Counted from the stretch's first letter, positions 1 to 15,118 are shown. The stretch: DNA of 64,000 nt from Trema orientale (GCA_002914845.1 JXTC01000048.1:141758-205757); one strand, 5' to 3'. A program made the numbers and translations. Notes: generated by a model from the letters alone, not told the origin.

Positions 1-284
1 CATGACTTTGAGGATATCCAAGTTTTTAGTTTTGGTGCCTTTGTGTTGTTGTTGTTGTTTTTTTTTTTTTTTTTTCTTAATTTTCTGTTATCCATAAATA
101 CAAGATTTCAGATGTTCAAGTTTTCACTATTTCTGTTCTTTTTTGGCAGCTTTCTTTGCTGGACTTTTATTCCTAACTTGGTTAATAGGGATACGAACCC
201 TTTATCTATTTTTCGCTTTCGTTTTTTGATCTAGTTTTTTTTTCTTTATGTTTTTTTTTAATTTTTTTTTTTTTTTTTTTTTAT

Positions 285-323
<39 letters not shown>

Positions 324-1130
324 TTTTTCAAGTTTTTAGTTTTGGTGCCTTTGTGTTGTTGTTGTTGTTTTTTTTTTTTTTTTTTGTCATCGTTCTTGGG
401 TTATATTTTGACTTTGTATTTTATTATTTCTTTATTTAATATATTTTGCTAGTTCGAGGATTGTTGAGTAGGAGATGAGACTCCTAATATTTTTCTCTTA
501 AGCTAGTTTTCACTTTAAAAAAAAAAATTATATTTTAGAAGGAAAAAGCCTGATTTCTATAGTTGTTCACCCGTTTTGTTGAATGTCATTTTACTACTAT
601 TAAAAATATTCATTATGTATTTTCTATTTTCACTAATTTTGTTTCCTTTTCATTTTTCTATTTTCTTCATCATTTTTGTTGTCCTTGTTTTCCCATTTTA
701 GTGCCGTTTTCCTTTTATTGACGTTTACCGTATAATGTCGTTTATCCGTTTTGTTGTCGTTTTCATCTTTTTGCTGTACAGTTTTCACTTTTCTTTCGTT
801 TTTATTTCATTTCCCTTTTTGGTATCGTTTTGAAGTTATGTTTTTTTTTTTTCACTTTTTCTTTTTCTTTTTCTTTTGTGCATTTTGTTGTCGTTTATGT
901 TGTCCGTGTCGTTTCCAGTTTATTTCTTGTAGTTGCTTTTGTTTTATGTCGTTTTCACACTGTCGTTTTCCTGTTTGCCGTTGCTCTTTTATGTCCTTTA
1001 AGTTCTCTAGTTTTGCTTTCGGATACCATGTTTGCTTGGCAATACAAGTTTTTCCCTTTCCTTGGCATCATTACTTTCGTTAAATACAAGTTTTTTTTAA
1101 TATAAATATCGATTAACAAAAAACCATTCA
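1..1130. repeat. T-rich low-complexity DNA with a direct repeat
   Basis: Very T-rich on this strand, with long homopolymer runs. A segment of about 57 bases at 19-75 (TTTTTAGTTTTGGTGCC followed by a TTG run) recurs at 329-385, a spacing of 310 bases. From 580 to 1000 the sequence is dominated by variants of GTCGTTTTC. Open frames here are Phe/Leu/Ser-rich translations of low-complexity DNA, and I see no gene. Confidence 0.6.
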
Positions 1131-1369
1131 CTTTGTACGTGAGGCATGATAGACAGCACTTGTAACCATAAATGAAGAAAGAGTTCACTAATACTTATGG
1201 GGCACATGATTTTAATCATACAAACAACTACCATTTGGAGCAGTGTAGACTCATTTTGAGATAATACGTGGTCTAAAATTAGGTCACATCAGTTAGTACA
1301 GCAAAGTTTGGTATCTTAAATGTCATCATTAATAAATAAGGATAATATAATAAAGAAAACTCGAAACTT

Positions 1370-3005
1370 TTAGTATTTTATCCAAAAAAAAAAAAAAATA
1401 CACCGTTTCATTTATATCAAATTAAATCTTTAATTTGTATTTTCCTATCAAATAAGATTGGACCTACAAATTTAGTCAAAAGTAAAGCTTTAGTTTGTTA
1501 AAAAAACACTTTTACCCTCTAAGCTTATAAAACATATACTAAAAATAATAATTGTTTAAACAATTTATTATTGTCTTTCTCTTTGTTTCTTTTTTTAAAA
1601 AAAAAATTAAGTAAAAAAATTATTAAAAATAAAAAGAGTTTCAATTATTCAAAATAATTTAAAAAAAGAATGACGAAAGTTTAAAAAAATTCATGTTTTA
1701 TCTTATGTTTTTCAAGAGTTTGATTATTCAAAACAATTAAAATATTTTTTTTAAAAAAAAGAGAGAATGACAAAATTTAAAAAAAAAAAATCTCGTTTTC
1801 TTAATTTTTTAAATCATTTTAAGTGAAAAATAAAAATAATTGACATTAAAAAGAGTTTAAATTATTCAAAATAATTAAAAGTTAGGGGAAAAAAAAAAAA
1901 GAAAAGTTAATTATATTTTTAGACCTTATGTTTTGACTGGTTGTTCAATTTATAACTTACATTTTGGTTATTATCAACATTGAAACTTATAACAAATTTA
2001 TACTTTCTCCGTGTCAAACACCAATTTTGACCATTAAGTTTACTAAAACACCTTTTTAAACTTTAAGGATGTATGTTTTAATACTTAATTTAAATTTAAA
2101 AATAATTAAATTTAATAGTTAAAAGACCAAATATTTAAAAATAATTTAAAATAGCAAAAATCATAAATATTAAATATTATTTATACACAAAATTATCAAT
2201 TTTAGATAATTAAGTTTTGAATTTTAGACCTTATGTTTTGACTGTTTGTTCAATTTATAACTTATATTTTAATTATTATCAATATTGACCTTTAGATTGA
2301 AACTTGTAATAAATTTATACCTTTTCTGTGTCAAACACTAATTTTGACCATTAAGTTTACTAAAACACGCTTTTAAACTTTAAGGATGTATGTTTTAATA
2401 CTTAATTTAAATTTAAAAATAATTAAAATTAATAGTTAAAAGACCAAATATTTAAAAATTATTTAAAAAGCAAAAAAACCATAAATATTAAATATTATTT
2501 ATACACGAAATTTTCAATTTTAGATAATTATATTTTAAATTTTAACTCATTTTCAATTAAATATTTAAACATTAAAAGGTATTTTGGTAAACATATTAGT
2601 CATAATTGGTGTTTAACCTAGAGAAGGTATAAATTTATTACAATGTCTAAATCTAAAGGTAGATAATAATAAAAACGCAAGATATAAACTGATCAAACTA
2701 TCAAAATGTAAGATATAAAAATGTAATTATCTCAAAAAAGAATGACAAAAATAAAAATAAAATTCATGTTTTGTCCTTTCTTTTCCCTTATTTCAAGTGC
2801 TTTCAATTATTTAAACTATTTTATTCTAATAATTTTATGTTACCATGTTTTATGTGTTTTAAGGGCAAAAGTAACTTTTAAATAATCTAAGGTTTCAATT
2901 TTGACCAAATTTATGGGCTCAGTCCTATTTGATAGAAATATAAATTAATTTAATTATATAAATGAAAAAATGTGGCTTTTTTTTTATGGAGCACTAAAGT
3001 CTTAA
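1370..3005. mobile_element. Large foldback (inverted-repeat) element, outer part of a nest
   Basis: The left end (about 1395-1530) and the right end (about 2870-2985) are inverted copies. Left holds CCTATCAAATAAGATTGGAC and CACTTTTACCCTCTAAG; the reverse complement of the right holds CTATCAAATAGGACTGAGCC and TTACTTTTGCCCTTAA. The arms exceed 100 bases. No convincing target-site duplication was found, so the outer limits are approximate. No coding capacity is visible. The element contains a second foldback element. Confidence 0.55.
1905..2735. mobile_element. Inner foldback element with duplicated left arm
   Basis: Left-arm sequence (TTATGTTTTGACTG, CAATTTATAACTTA, then a run including CAAATTTATACTTTCTCC) occurs at about 1915-2200 and again at about 2225-2530. 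An inverted copy lies at about 2540-2735. The order is left arm, left arm, inverted arm. A relative of the same family is at about 31105-31470. Non-coding and probably non-autonomous. Confidence 0.55.
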
Positions 3006-3545
3006 TTTTTTATATTTTTTTATAACAGTTATCTGCACAAAAAGAAAAAGAAAAAGAAAACCTGAAGTATAATTTTAATGCAAATTTAACCATATCTTTT
3101 GGTTTGTGCAAAATTATACTTCTACAGTTCAAATTTCTGCAAATTTGTATATTCTGCATATAAATTGACCAACAAATTTATCACTAAACACAAAATCAAG
3201 ATATATTTTTTTTTAAATGTGGCTTAACTAATGACCACAACTTATTATAAATAAAAGAAAATAACTCATGCATCCTAGGAGTTGAACTCCCGATCTAATA
3301 CTCAATTTTCACCCTACCCACCCACTGAGCTAGCCCCATTGGGCAATTAAAGATATCTTAAAATTTATTAAAAATAACTTAAAATAGTTAGCACAATTCA
3401 CATAATTTGTATACAAAAAATATAAATTTGCAGTGATTTGTAGAAATATAATTTTGCATAAGCTAAAAAATATGATTAAAATTATAGAAAGATCATACTT
3501 CAGGGTATTCTTTTACAATTATCCGTTTTTTTAATCCCTTAATAA
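2995..3545. mobile_element. Foldback MITE split by a SINE
   Basis: The left arm (about 3020-3180) and right arm (about 3370-3530) are inverted copies. Both carry CCTGAAGTAT near the tip and TGCAAAATTATA inside, and the right tip reads ACTTCAGGGTATTC followed by TTTTACAATTATCC. The same tip recurs at 50690-50712, so this is a family. A tRNA-derived SINE sits between the arms. Confidence 0.55.
3225..3344 (-). mobile_element. tRNA-derived SINE
   Basis: On the minus strand the sequence starts near 3344 with a tRNA-like 5' part. It has a perfect RNA polymerase III A box, TAGCTCAGTGGG (3321-3332). About 35 bases further is a B-box-like GGAGTTCAACTCC (3278-3290), then an AT-rich tail. Box order and spacing fit a tRNA-related SINE head. 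It does not fold as a complete tRNA, and the tail end is not certain. Confidence 0.55.
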
Positions 3546-3612
3546 ATATTAGCATTTGAAGGTTGAATTTTTTTTTTTTTTGGGCTATAATCCAATAACG
3601 AAGTTAAATATT

Positions 3613-5829
3613 GGGGAAATTAGGGAGAACACGGCAGTTTAATAAAAAAATAACAAATATACGGTACCTAGCTCTTTTATATAATCTCATACGGTAATTT
3701 TTAGAAAAATGCCACTTTTTCTTCTAATTTGTTCGTTCTAAACGTTTTTGAGCTCCAATCATCGTCTTCTCTAGCACCGTTGTCGGAATTTTTTTGTGGC
3801 AATCTTCTGCACTAAAATTACTAGTATTTTGGGTAAGGGATAGGAAAGACTTGCATCATCTAAATGGTTGTGGGTACCCATTAAAATTAAAAACAAAACT
3901 TTTAAGGATTTGATTTAACCGGGCGGAGATGGAGAAAACATCACGTTTAGTTCATGCCGATGAGAAACAGAAACAAGAGTATTATGCAGTTCCATTGTTT
4001 GGTTCATTTATTTGGGCCTCAACTAAAAACCCATTCTATCTAAACTCATTTCTTTAACAGCATTTGTATACATGGTTTTTTTTTTTTGTTTTTTTTTTCT
4101 TAACTCGTTTCTTGTTTAGTCCTAATTAGTCAGTCGTGAATATTTCAAACTTAAAGATTTTCTAATTTAATGCATGTAATTCTATTCCATATTATATGGT
4201 TGAAAAACCATACTAATTCTTTTTTCTTTCTTCAAATAATAGTAATAGAATTAGTAATAGTGGTAATCAAAAGCTAGATTCTAATAACCAAACGGGTAAT
4301 GGTAACCAGAAGTCATTTCCAAATTGGTAACAGTAACTATAAATCATAGACTAGTATATAAGGTGGTAGTTAATAACTAAATTGGTAACTATAAAACTAG
4401 TAACCAAATTGGTAGTTCATAGTTGTAATGAAAAATCAGAAATTAGTAACCAAAATGAATGTACTAACTATAAATTATACTAGAAACTAATAACCAAAAT
4501 GGTAACTAGAAACTAGAAACCAAAGTGGTAACCAGTCATTACTCTTTATAACTACCCACCAATTTGGAAACCAATAAGTAAATTGGTAACTGGTAACTAG
4601 AATAACCAGTAATAAGATTAGTCATTGGTAATCAATAATTAGTAATCAATCTAATAAAAACCAAAGTAATCAGTTATTGGAAACTAGTAACTATATCGGA
4701 TATTGGTATATGGTAAAAAAAAAAAGATAATAGCTCAAAAAAAAAGAAGGAAAAAAAGAAACAAAAAAAATGTTTCAATGGCTCAATGAAAAAGAAAAAA
4801 AAAAAAGAGAGGGGAAAAAATTTAAAAACAAAATAAATGAACTAGGAACCCAAATTAGTAGTCGGTAACTAGCGGATATGGTAACTGGTAACTAGTAACC
4901 AATTCCAAATTAGTAACTGGTAACTAGTAACCAATTCCAAATTGGTAACTAGTGGAATTGGTAATTAGTAATCAATAACCAATTCTAAATTGGTAACTGG
5001 TAACCAGCAACCATTAACCAATTCAAATTGGTAATTGGTAACCAATAACTAATTCTAAATTGGTAACTAGTGGAATTGGTAAATAGTAATCAGTAATCAA
5101 TTCCAAATTGGTAACTGGTAACCATTTTTTTTTAATAATTATAGCTCATTATCCCTAAGAGAGGGAAGTAGGAAAAAAAAATAAAAGAAGGGGAAAAAAA
5201 CGAAAAAAAGGGTTAAAGAAGGAAAAATAGGACAAAAAAATAAGAAAAGGATACCAGATGATCAACTAATAACTAGTAACCAATTAAAAAATAAATTGTA
5301 GTTTATTACCTTTGAAATTTGAAATTACTCACTCATGCTTTATCTTACAGGGAATTTGTGGTCCTTATATCCCTACAAATTTAAAAAAAAAAATGAAAGA
5401 TTTTGTGGTCCTCCAAAAAAAATGAAAGGAAAAAAGAACTAAAATATAGTAAAGAAAAGGAACAGAGCATGTGGCTCCCCAAAAAAAAAAATTAAAAACA
5501 TGCGAGGTTAATGGGAAACAAAAAAAAGTGAAATAGAAAAAAGGAAAAAAAATATAAAATTAAAAAAAGAAATGAAAAATAAATTTTAAAATAAAGGCGT
5601 GGGATTCAAACCAGGCTTGGTACCGTACAAGTATCCATAGCCAGGGCTGCAGTACTAAACCAACATATTTCATTGTTTACTTTTCATGTTTTTTTAAAAT
5701 ATAACTAAGCTCATGATTCATTTTGTTTTGCAAAAATGACAGCCGCGTCCCGTAAGTAAACTGAATTATTTTAGACTACCGTATATTTGTAATTGTTTTT
5801 GCTTTTCACCGTATAACTCTTAAAGCCCC
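3613..5829. mobile_element. Non-autonomous Mutator-like element with GTAAC-rich interior
   Basis: Flanked by a perfect 9-bp target-site duplication TTAAATATT (3604-3612 and 5830-5838), the length made by Mutator-type transposases. The ends are GGGGAAATTAGG on the left and, reverse-complemented, GGGGCTTTAAGAG on the right. The subterminal sequences also pair, with ACAAATATACGGTA on both sides. The interior (about 4210-5290) is an irregular array of GGTAACTAGTAACCAATT variants broken by purine-rich runs. I see no transposase or captured gene. Confidence 0.8.
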
Positions 5830-6047
5830 TTAAATATTTGGCTTATCCAAGTATTGTCATTAATTAGCAATGTCAAAAATGAAGGAACAATTCACACTTA
5901 CGCGTTAAAAAAAGATTTCTCTTTTTCACTTCTCAACATCGAAAGAGTGACAAACAGTATGAACATCTCTAACTAATAATTCAAACAAAAAAGAAAAGAG
6001 AGAAAAATTATGGACCATTTCAAGTATAGATTTAGACATGACGCATG

Positions 6048-8123
6048 TCAGTCAAATCTAATGATCAAGCAAGAAATGTTGCTTTTGCTCATTCTAGTTA
6101 TAGCTTCCTTTGCTAAGCACTCAGCAGCTTCTTGTGGATCCTCCAAGTGCCTGATGAGATTCACAGCCTCTTGAGGCTTCATCGCCTGGTGATAACCATA
6201 TTAAAACCGTTAAAATTCTATTTTTGAATGACAATTTCCAAAAGAGATACTCTGGCAACAAAATCTATACTCAAATATATGAAATAACAACATGGATTAA
6301 CATTAAAATATTCAGCTTATTTTTGAAATGATGTTTTGAATATTTTAATATTAACAACGTTGTTAATATTGATACATTTGAGCTTGGACTATCACTCGTC
6401 GAAATGAAAACAACTAATAAAACTAAAGTATGTGTATATAATTTTTGCTCTTGTTTGACTACCTCCCAAATGCCAGTGCTGGCTAATATGACAAATTCAG
6501 TATCAGAGTCAACTCTCTCAGCCCCAACAAGAAGTTCCGAGCCTTTGGACTGCTTGTTGCTCGCTGTTTTGCCTGAATGACAAGCTAATACCCGCACTGT
6601 TTTGACACCAAAATTGGACCAAATTATTGTAACATAGAGAAAAAGCATGACCAAAACTCAGCAGTGGCCCTTTGACATAGTGAAGTTATATCTCAAATAA
6701 ACTAAAGAAGCATATAGATATAGTACACTACTTCTATTTGGCTTTTTCTAAATTTTTATTCTTTGCTTATCAAACCTCTACATCTTTAAAAATGGTCAAT
6801 GGTTGTTTTTTTTTTTAAAAAAAAAAAATTGGTGATGTTTTTACCTGAAAGAAGTCTGCGAGACCAATGTCGTCTCGCCGATGGTTGCTGGTGTTTGCCG
6901 CCGATTTGACGAGCCACACCATCTCTGCACAACACAGCTTTATATTCTCCCATGTTAGCAATGACAAGCTTTTCACCATTGATCACCATCACAGAAACTG
7001 AACCTGGTTTTGATGCCGCTTCTGCTCTCTGGCTCTCTTTTATTTTTGCTCGAACACCCAAATATGCTTTCTTCATTGCCTCTTTGCCTCTTCTCCTTAT
7101 CTGGGTGGTCTTCATAATGAGTTCAAAAACAAAGTCATAAGCATTCACTTTCAGTATTCTATTGCCTTAAAAGGAACATGAATGACATGAAAAACTTGTT
7201 AGTTGTTTGAGGCCTTTTGTCTTCATTTTTCGAAAACGAAATGAAGTGGACATCATCTCAACATATGTTCTCAAAGAACATCTCTTTGAGTTACTCAAAA
7301 TGAAATGAAAATATTCTCAAGATGTTATGAATAAAATCTCTACCGCACTTTTCACGTACCAAAAAAAAAAAAAAAAAAACCCCCTTTTAAGGCTCTAATG
7401 AGAAGAATTTGATGACACCCTTTTTTAAGTTACCTCTTTAGGCTTTCTATCAAAAAAATGTGACTGCATATACTTGGTGACTCCATCACCAATCCGAGCA
7501 TCCGAAACTCCAAAAAACCACAACTCTAGCTGGTCGAATTGCTCTCTCTGAACCACAACTGAGTCGGAGTCGGAATCATCCGAGCCAAGTCTTAAGGACT
7601 GACCCTCAACCACATGATAGCCATGTGAGATTGGTGTCATCCATGATGGCTTAGAGGGCTCTCTTTTCTTAATCTTGCTTCCATCTCCTATTAGGAGCCG
7701 TCTCATCCTAAAAGCCTGCTCAGCTCAACGCAAGCAAAAATTAGTTTTGATCATCAACTTATTGTAGATAGTAAATTTATACTCCAGCAAAATTTTAATG
7801 ACTATATATCACCAAAAATGAAATGAAATACTTTATAGACAGAAAAAGGACTAAAGATTAACAGCCTTTCTTGTTATTAAATCCTTTGCTGTATTTATAA
7901 AACTTTATAACAAACTATTTTTCTTCTTCTTTCTCTGTTTTCTTTGTCTTCTTCATTTTTTTTTTAATGTATTCGAAATTGGTAATGAAACATAAAACAG
8001 AAGCTTATTAAACCCCATTAGTGAAAGGGATACGACTCTGTTATTTCAGGGGAAGAAAAATGGAAACTGGAAAAAACAAAAAATGCTTACCTTGAGCTTG
8101 AGAGGAAGATCCTTGAGACCCAT
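6048..8123 (-). CDS. PP2C-like protein lacking catalytic residues (PP2C-like 44 type)
   Basis: Five exons: 8123-8091, 7715-7434, 7100-6845, 6572-6463 and 6185-6048. They join in frame into 272 residues. The start MGLKDLPLKLK, the middle and the end IIRFD match the plant group called putative PP2C-like protein 44. PP2C landmarks are in order: WFFGVSDARIG (about 77-87), ANMGEYKAVL (153-162), FVILASTGIWE (217-227) and a C-terminal SKSNIS (260-265). Functional PP2Cs have DGHGG, ASDGLWD and a DN-type metal site at these places. Here GHGG is replaced by ARIG, the Asp of the second motif is Thr, and the last metal Asp is gone. I infer a pseudophosphatase rather than an enzyme. All introns have GT..AG borders and there is no internal stop, so the gene looks maintained. 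The exon 3 acceptor could also lie 9 bases upstream. Confidence 0.85.
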
Positions 8124-9917
8124 GTTTAGTCCTGAAATTTGATAAGAAACTTCTGATAAAAATCTGATTTTTAAATAAGATAATACTCAAATGAATATGG
8201 ATATTGGTATTTTTTAAAGAAGATGATTTCACAAGAAAGATGAACTTTTTCAAATGAAATGGATGAGTTTGAGAAAGAAAAGATAGGTAAAGATTTAAAT
8301 GACAAGTATAAAGTTTTGATTTTCTTGTTAGGTTTAATAAATACAAGAAGATGGAGCTGTTATAGTCAATTCAAGGAGTCTAAGAATACTAGAGATTTTT
8401 TTTTCCAATCTGGAGATCCTATTTTTTGTTTAAACTGCATTAAATAAGGAAACTTATTAGGCTTAATTATCTGTAAGAAAATAAAAATCTGTAACGGCCT
8501 TATGTCATACTATCCACCTTTTGTGACTAATTTTTCAAATATCAAACTTGACAAGGTGATAAAAATCAAAATTTCCTCTCAAGTTCCACTTCAAAATTTT
8601 AATGTTTGTTTACTTGTTTTTTTTATTTATAAATATGTATATTGATTTTTTCTTTAGTGGATCAACTATTCTTTACAATAAATCTAGAACATCAATTAAG
8701 TATAAACCAAAGTAAACTTCTACTAATTGAAATTTCCACAATGTTGAAAGTGATTGGATCATCCATCAATCACCTTTGGCGTGAATTTTCAAGGGAAAAA
8801 AAAAAAATTTAAGGACAAAACTGTAAAGCTAATTTCAAACAAAACGCACAAGGGGCTATTTTTGGTTTGAGAAATTTAGTCCAATAAAAGCTTAAGAAGT
8901 TATAGTTGAACACCAAATATATATAAAGATTGTCTTGTGTGGAATCCCACTTAGCAAGAAATAAAACATTTGAAAGAAATAACAAAAGGCATGATAGAAG
9001 CCACAAAAGATTGTGCTAAGTTGGTCCTGGCCCCTGATTTAATTGCCATATGAATACTTTTTAAACTTATGCAAGCAGCAAGCTTTAAGAGTTTAATAAT
9101 CCAACTTTTGAAGGAAAGTGCCATTTTCATACGGTGGCTGAATAGCACAAGAGCAATGTTATTCGTCTTAATTAATTAGGATAAAAATATTACTTATGTA
9201 TCAAATTTTCATTCATAAGAATTAATTTCCATAGTTTATTAATTAAGTTAGTAAAGATCCACAATTATTAAATTCTCACATAATGTCAATAATAAATGAT
9301 TAAATGTTTTTCCAAACCATAATTCCTGGGCATTAGTGTGTAATTTGTATATAGGAGCCCTAATTTACAGTTGAAATGTGATAATTATTCCACGCATAGT
9401 AAAATGATTGTATAATTGAGGCGTCAAAACTCAAAAGCTTTGATTATTACTTTCAAGGAATTTCCAGCAACGACTTGTATACCACCAAACATGCAACTTT
9501 CAAGGTTACCATCTCAATTTACTGAGAAGAGTTTTTTGTGATGAAATTATTTGATTCAAAGTAGCAAAATTGACAAAAAGCTCGTGGTTAGAATCTACAT
9601 CCTATCCCTAACAAAAAATACAAAGTTTAGCACTAACATATGTTAAAGTAATTTAATCAAAAATACACATATTATCTTTGTCAATAAGAATATGAACAAG
9701 ATTTCATTTCTTTAAAACAAAAATTCATTGAGATTTATTGTAAATTTGTAAGAAAGACGTGGTGAATTAATGTAACTGATAATTTTATTAAATATCCTTT
9801 TCCTGGCAGTTGAAACATTGACTAAACAAATTTTTGACACATGTAATGCAGGGCTTTAATTCAGAAAGTGTTTTTCATTTCTTTTTCTTTTTTTCGTTCG
9901 AAAAGAAAGAAATATTA
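8124..9917. other. Intergenic, no gene recognised
   Basis: AT-rich sequence upstream of the PP2C-like gene. Short frames on the minus strand at about 8810-9150 encode unrecognised hydrophobic peptides with no family motif. No repeat boundaries were found. Confidence 0.5.
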
Positions 9918-9961
9918 GGGTGCGTTTGGTATAGGATTCGAATCTTGTACCAAACGCGCCC
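9918..9961. repeat. 44-bp near-perfect palindrome (minimal MITE-like hairpin)
   Basis: The sequence opens GGGTGCGTTTGGTATA and closes TACCAAACGCGCCC around a central GATTCGAATC. It reads almost identically on both strands. GTTTGGTA-type termini are common on plant DNA-transposon MITEs, so this may be a pair of terminal repeats left with no interior. Confidence 0.6.
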
Positions 9962-10657
9962 TTATTTACTATGACTCTATCAAAGTGGGAGTCCGTGAAC
10001 TATCATTTTCCAGTGTCAACTATCCAAACCCAAAGAAAGGTTTTAGGCTTAGAAGACCTTTGACCATTTGTCTCCCTTCCCACTGAAGAATGACAAAAGG
10101 CCTCTAGAATGAATCTTTACTTCTTCATCCGCCAACCCAATAACAAAGTTCAGATTTTTTATTTTCTTTTGACTTTTGGGATGGAAAGATCAAACTTAAA
10201 ATCCTTCAAATTGTAAAGAAGTATATTTACCACCAGAGTATATTGGTTATGTCTACAACCATAGTTCAAAGACTACCACCAAAATATATCAGTTACGTCT
10301 ACAACCATACTTCGAAGGCTTTTGGATTGAAAATTTTGACACATCCTTGAATTTTGTTACAAATTATATTGGAGTTTAACGTGGTTAACACCTACTTTAG
10401 TGTTTTATATTAAAGAAACTATTGCCGGGTGGTAGATAGGAGTATTGACTCATTGTTTCTTCTTTTCAATTGAAGGTCAAATAACTACAAGGCATTTTTC
10501 AATGAAGATACAAGCTAAGGGGAATGCAATATTTGGTTGATTAGGTACTTTTAGTTGTGTCCCATCTGGAAAAGGGTTAGTGAAGTAATTCAGTAATGAG
10601 CTAAAAAGACTATTCCTTTTCAAGATGACAACAGGAAACAGAAAATGAGAAATATGT

Positions 10658-11770
10658 TTACATTTTTTTTTTCTTTTTTGAGTAAAAGAAGCTTTTATTC
10701 AACTCAAGTCATCCAAAACAAAGGATGAAATAAATAAAGGACAGCAATCAACCCAGACAGAAGTACTGGAAGTAACAAAACCATAGCTAAATAAAACGTG
10801 GGCCATCCTATTCCCTTGGTGAGGAATATAGTAACAAGAATCATAATTTAGCAGAAGACAAAAGAGTCTTGACATCCAAATAAAGAAGAGCATTCAGTTG
10901 CTTAAGGAGAAATAGCAATAAGACCTTGAAGGCTTGAACGACCCTTAAGAGCATCACATTTGACTATACCAAATATCAATCCCAAAACGAATAGCAATCT
11001 CACGGCCCTCTCGGAATGGCTAAAAGTTCACCATCTTCCACCCAAAATGAACCGGACAATTGTTTTGAAAAAGCAGCTACAACTCGGCCAGCATCATCTC
11101 AAAAAACACCTCCAACACCAATAAAACCTGTACCAGCTCGGATTGAAGCGTCCGCATTCAATTTGATGGAGCCACCTGGTGGACGTTGCCATGAACCTAG
11201 AGAAGGACGGGGACTCCACTGCCGAACTAGCTCCAAGCACGGAATTTTACTCCAATAGGTAGGAAGACGCAGACAAAACAATCAAAGGCGGGGCTCTAGC
11301 CACACCGCCATGAAGAATTGAATTCTGCTCAAACCAAATGAGCCAGAGAAGGGTCACAAATCTCTCAAAAGATTCCAGAATATTGCAACAAATAAATCTG
11401 CCATTGAACCATTTACACCCTGCTTCACCACGTCCCAGAACCCGGCTTCCTTCCAAGCAGCCTTGCTCGTGTCACAACTCAACAGGGCGTGAGACAGAGA
11501 TTCAAATGACGCACCACAACGACAGCAACTGGGGTCAGCAATGACCTTTCTTCGAGCAAAAATTCCAGAGGAAGGCAAAGCATTTATGGAAGCCCTCCTC
11601 TTTGAATCTTCTCGTTTAAAAGTAATCCTATTACCACTCTTCCCTGAATAAACTCCTTTCGCCTCATAATGCCAAATCAATTGGTCTTCTCTATTAGAAA
11701 TACTCAGAGGAGTCATTTTAATAGGATCTCCATTGAAAGGAACAAAATTCAATATTTCTTCAACCTAAAA
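10658..11770 (-). pseudogene. Decayed LINE (non-LTR retrotransposon) 3' end
   Basis: Read on the minus strand, the order is that of a plant LINE ORF2 C-terminus. First comes a zf-RVT-like region: WHYEAKGVYSGKSG, then CCRCGASFESLSHALLSC (about 11490-11660). Next is WLIWFEQNSILHGG (about 11310-11350), then an RNase H segment with GSIKLNADASIRAGTG (about 11120-11170). It ends with HQGNRMAHVLFSYGF (about 10790-10830). The parts lie in different frames with in-frame stops, so the gene is dead. The end has AATAAA (minus strand, near 10695) followed by an A-rich tail at about 10660-10680, as expected for target-primed insertion. The reverse transcriptase and endonuclease parts are not recognised upstream. 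Confidence 0.8.
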
Positions 11771-12816
11771 TAGAAAAGGAAACAGAGGCCAACCAAGGAG
11801 TTTCTCCAAGTTTGCTATTTTCACGACCGGACTATACCTTTTGAAGCTCAATCCTTAAACCATGTTCGCCCTCCAATCTTTCTCATCAGAAAACTCGAGC
11901 GCCCTTGACCTTTGAACCAAGCATATCAAACAACTTCGTAAAACACAGGACTTGAAAATTGAAATTTCTACGATCTTGTAGCACAAAGTGTTTTTGGGTA
12001 TTGATTGCCAAAAACTACTATCAAGATGACAAATGGAACTTTTTCAACTAGGCATAGGAAAGAGACTGATTGTAGGCGCCACGTGAGCCCAGAAGAGTTT
12101 TAAGTGCTCGAACTCGAACGTACTTAAATAAAAGGATAACACACTCTCAAGTCTCGAATTAAGTGCTCGAAATTTAATGCTGTCATTGCGCAAATCCCCG
12201 AAGGACCTTCTGGATATTAGGATAGTGATCTTACCCTTCCTACACTGGTAGGAAGACGAATTACAGCAGTTTTTTTTACCAAAAACTACTATGAAACTAA
12301 TAGTGCTTAGAATAACTCCTATCCATGAAAGAAGCTCTGGAAAAGATCAATTCCCGCATAGAAAAAATATTAGTCGGAGCATGAATGACACTAGACACTT
12401 TTACATTAGCAAAAATAATAGCCTTTTGCATAAGATCCAAGTCTCACATGGATAGAAAAACGAAGATCTTAGAAAAGTTCAACGAGAAGGGGATTGCAAC
12501 AATTTAGGCACTCATTTATAGTTTGGATAAAGTATAAAACTAGATCTTATAACCTAAGACACATTCATTTCCAATATAAGTCCGAGCGAATGCATCCAAC
12601 ATATAAAATTAAAATAAACAGAGACAAAAAAAATTCTACATTAAAGATAGAAACTGAAATTGAATGACAAAATCAGACATGTGCCTCCAATCTTTCAACA
12701 ATGTTCGAAGCTTAAAACTGATCTGAAACTCCAAGTCGATTAAAAACAGGGCTAAGATCCAACAATAGAATTCTGAAAGTTCATAACAAAATTGAGAACT
12801 CGGTATCAAATGTTGC
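11771..12816. other. Intergenic, no gene recognised
   Basis: Sequence between the LINE remnant and the eL14 gene. The part up to about 12290 could be more degraded LINE sequence, but no conserved protein motif could be read. 12300-12816 is AT-rich and includes the likely 3' UTR of the eL14 gene. Confidence 0.4.
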
Positions 12817-14535
<1,719 letters not shown>

Positions 14536-14621
14536 TTTGGGTCTGTGTTGTGTGTGTGAGGGTGAGAGCAGCTAGAGGCGGAAGGGAGAGAGGGAATGAG
14601 GAAGAAAAGAGTGGTTAGGGA

Positions 14622-14774
14622 TTAGGGTTTTTCTTACGGGGTCTCTTTATAGGGCTCTTTTGAGTTTGGGCCGTCTGATCTCTAGGGTTCTGATAAATGG
14701 ATCCGGTGAAGTCTTGGGCCTATCTTTGGACCACCAGGGATTTTACTTTTGGGCCTTTCTATAAATTTTGGGCC
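14622..14774 (-). promoter_or_regulatory. eL14 promoter: telo-box, TATA box and four site II motifs
   Basis: On the minus strand a telo-box AAACCCTAA lies at 14630-14622. A TATAAA lies at 14651-14646. Four site II motifs read TGGGCC on the plus strand at 14667-14672, 14715-14720, 14750-14755 and 14769-14774. Telo-box plus site II is the known signature of plant translation-machinery promoters and is bound by TCP-class factors. The arrangement supports the start of the adjacent eL14 gene. Confidence 0.75.
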
Positions 14775-14882
14775 TAGCTTTGGGTTTGATTTTAGGGTTA
14801 AGTAGACAATTACCACTTTTTTCAAATATTTAATTAAATTTACCACTACTATTAGATTCTACCACTTTTGGGAGGGAATTAG

Positions 14883-14962
14883 TCAAGAATCTATCAAGAA
14901 TTCATCAAGAATCCGTCAAGATCATCAAGAATTTGTCAAAAATTCATCAAGAAGTCATTTTG
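14883..14962. repeat. 11-bp minisatellite near the eL14 promoter
   Basis: Seven to eight imperfect copies of TCAAGAATYCA in a row, with period 11 and occasional loss of one or two bases. They sit directly beyond the site II cluster. Confidence 0.7.
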
Positions 14963-15118
14963 ATTTTAGGTCCTATGAATTAGGCTGAGTAGCAGTTTCT
15001 GGCCCTCAACGTTTACATTTAGTAGTGTGTTTTAATTGTTAGGTGATGTTTTTTGGGCTTCTTACAAAATTCCACATCTAAAGTACTAAAAATTGAAAAA
15101 AAAAAAAAAAAAAAAAAA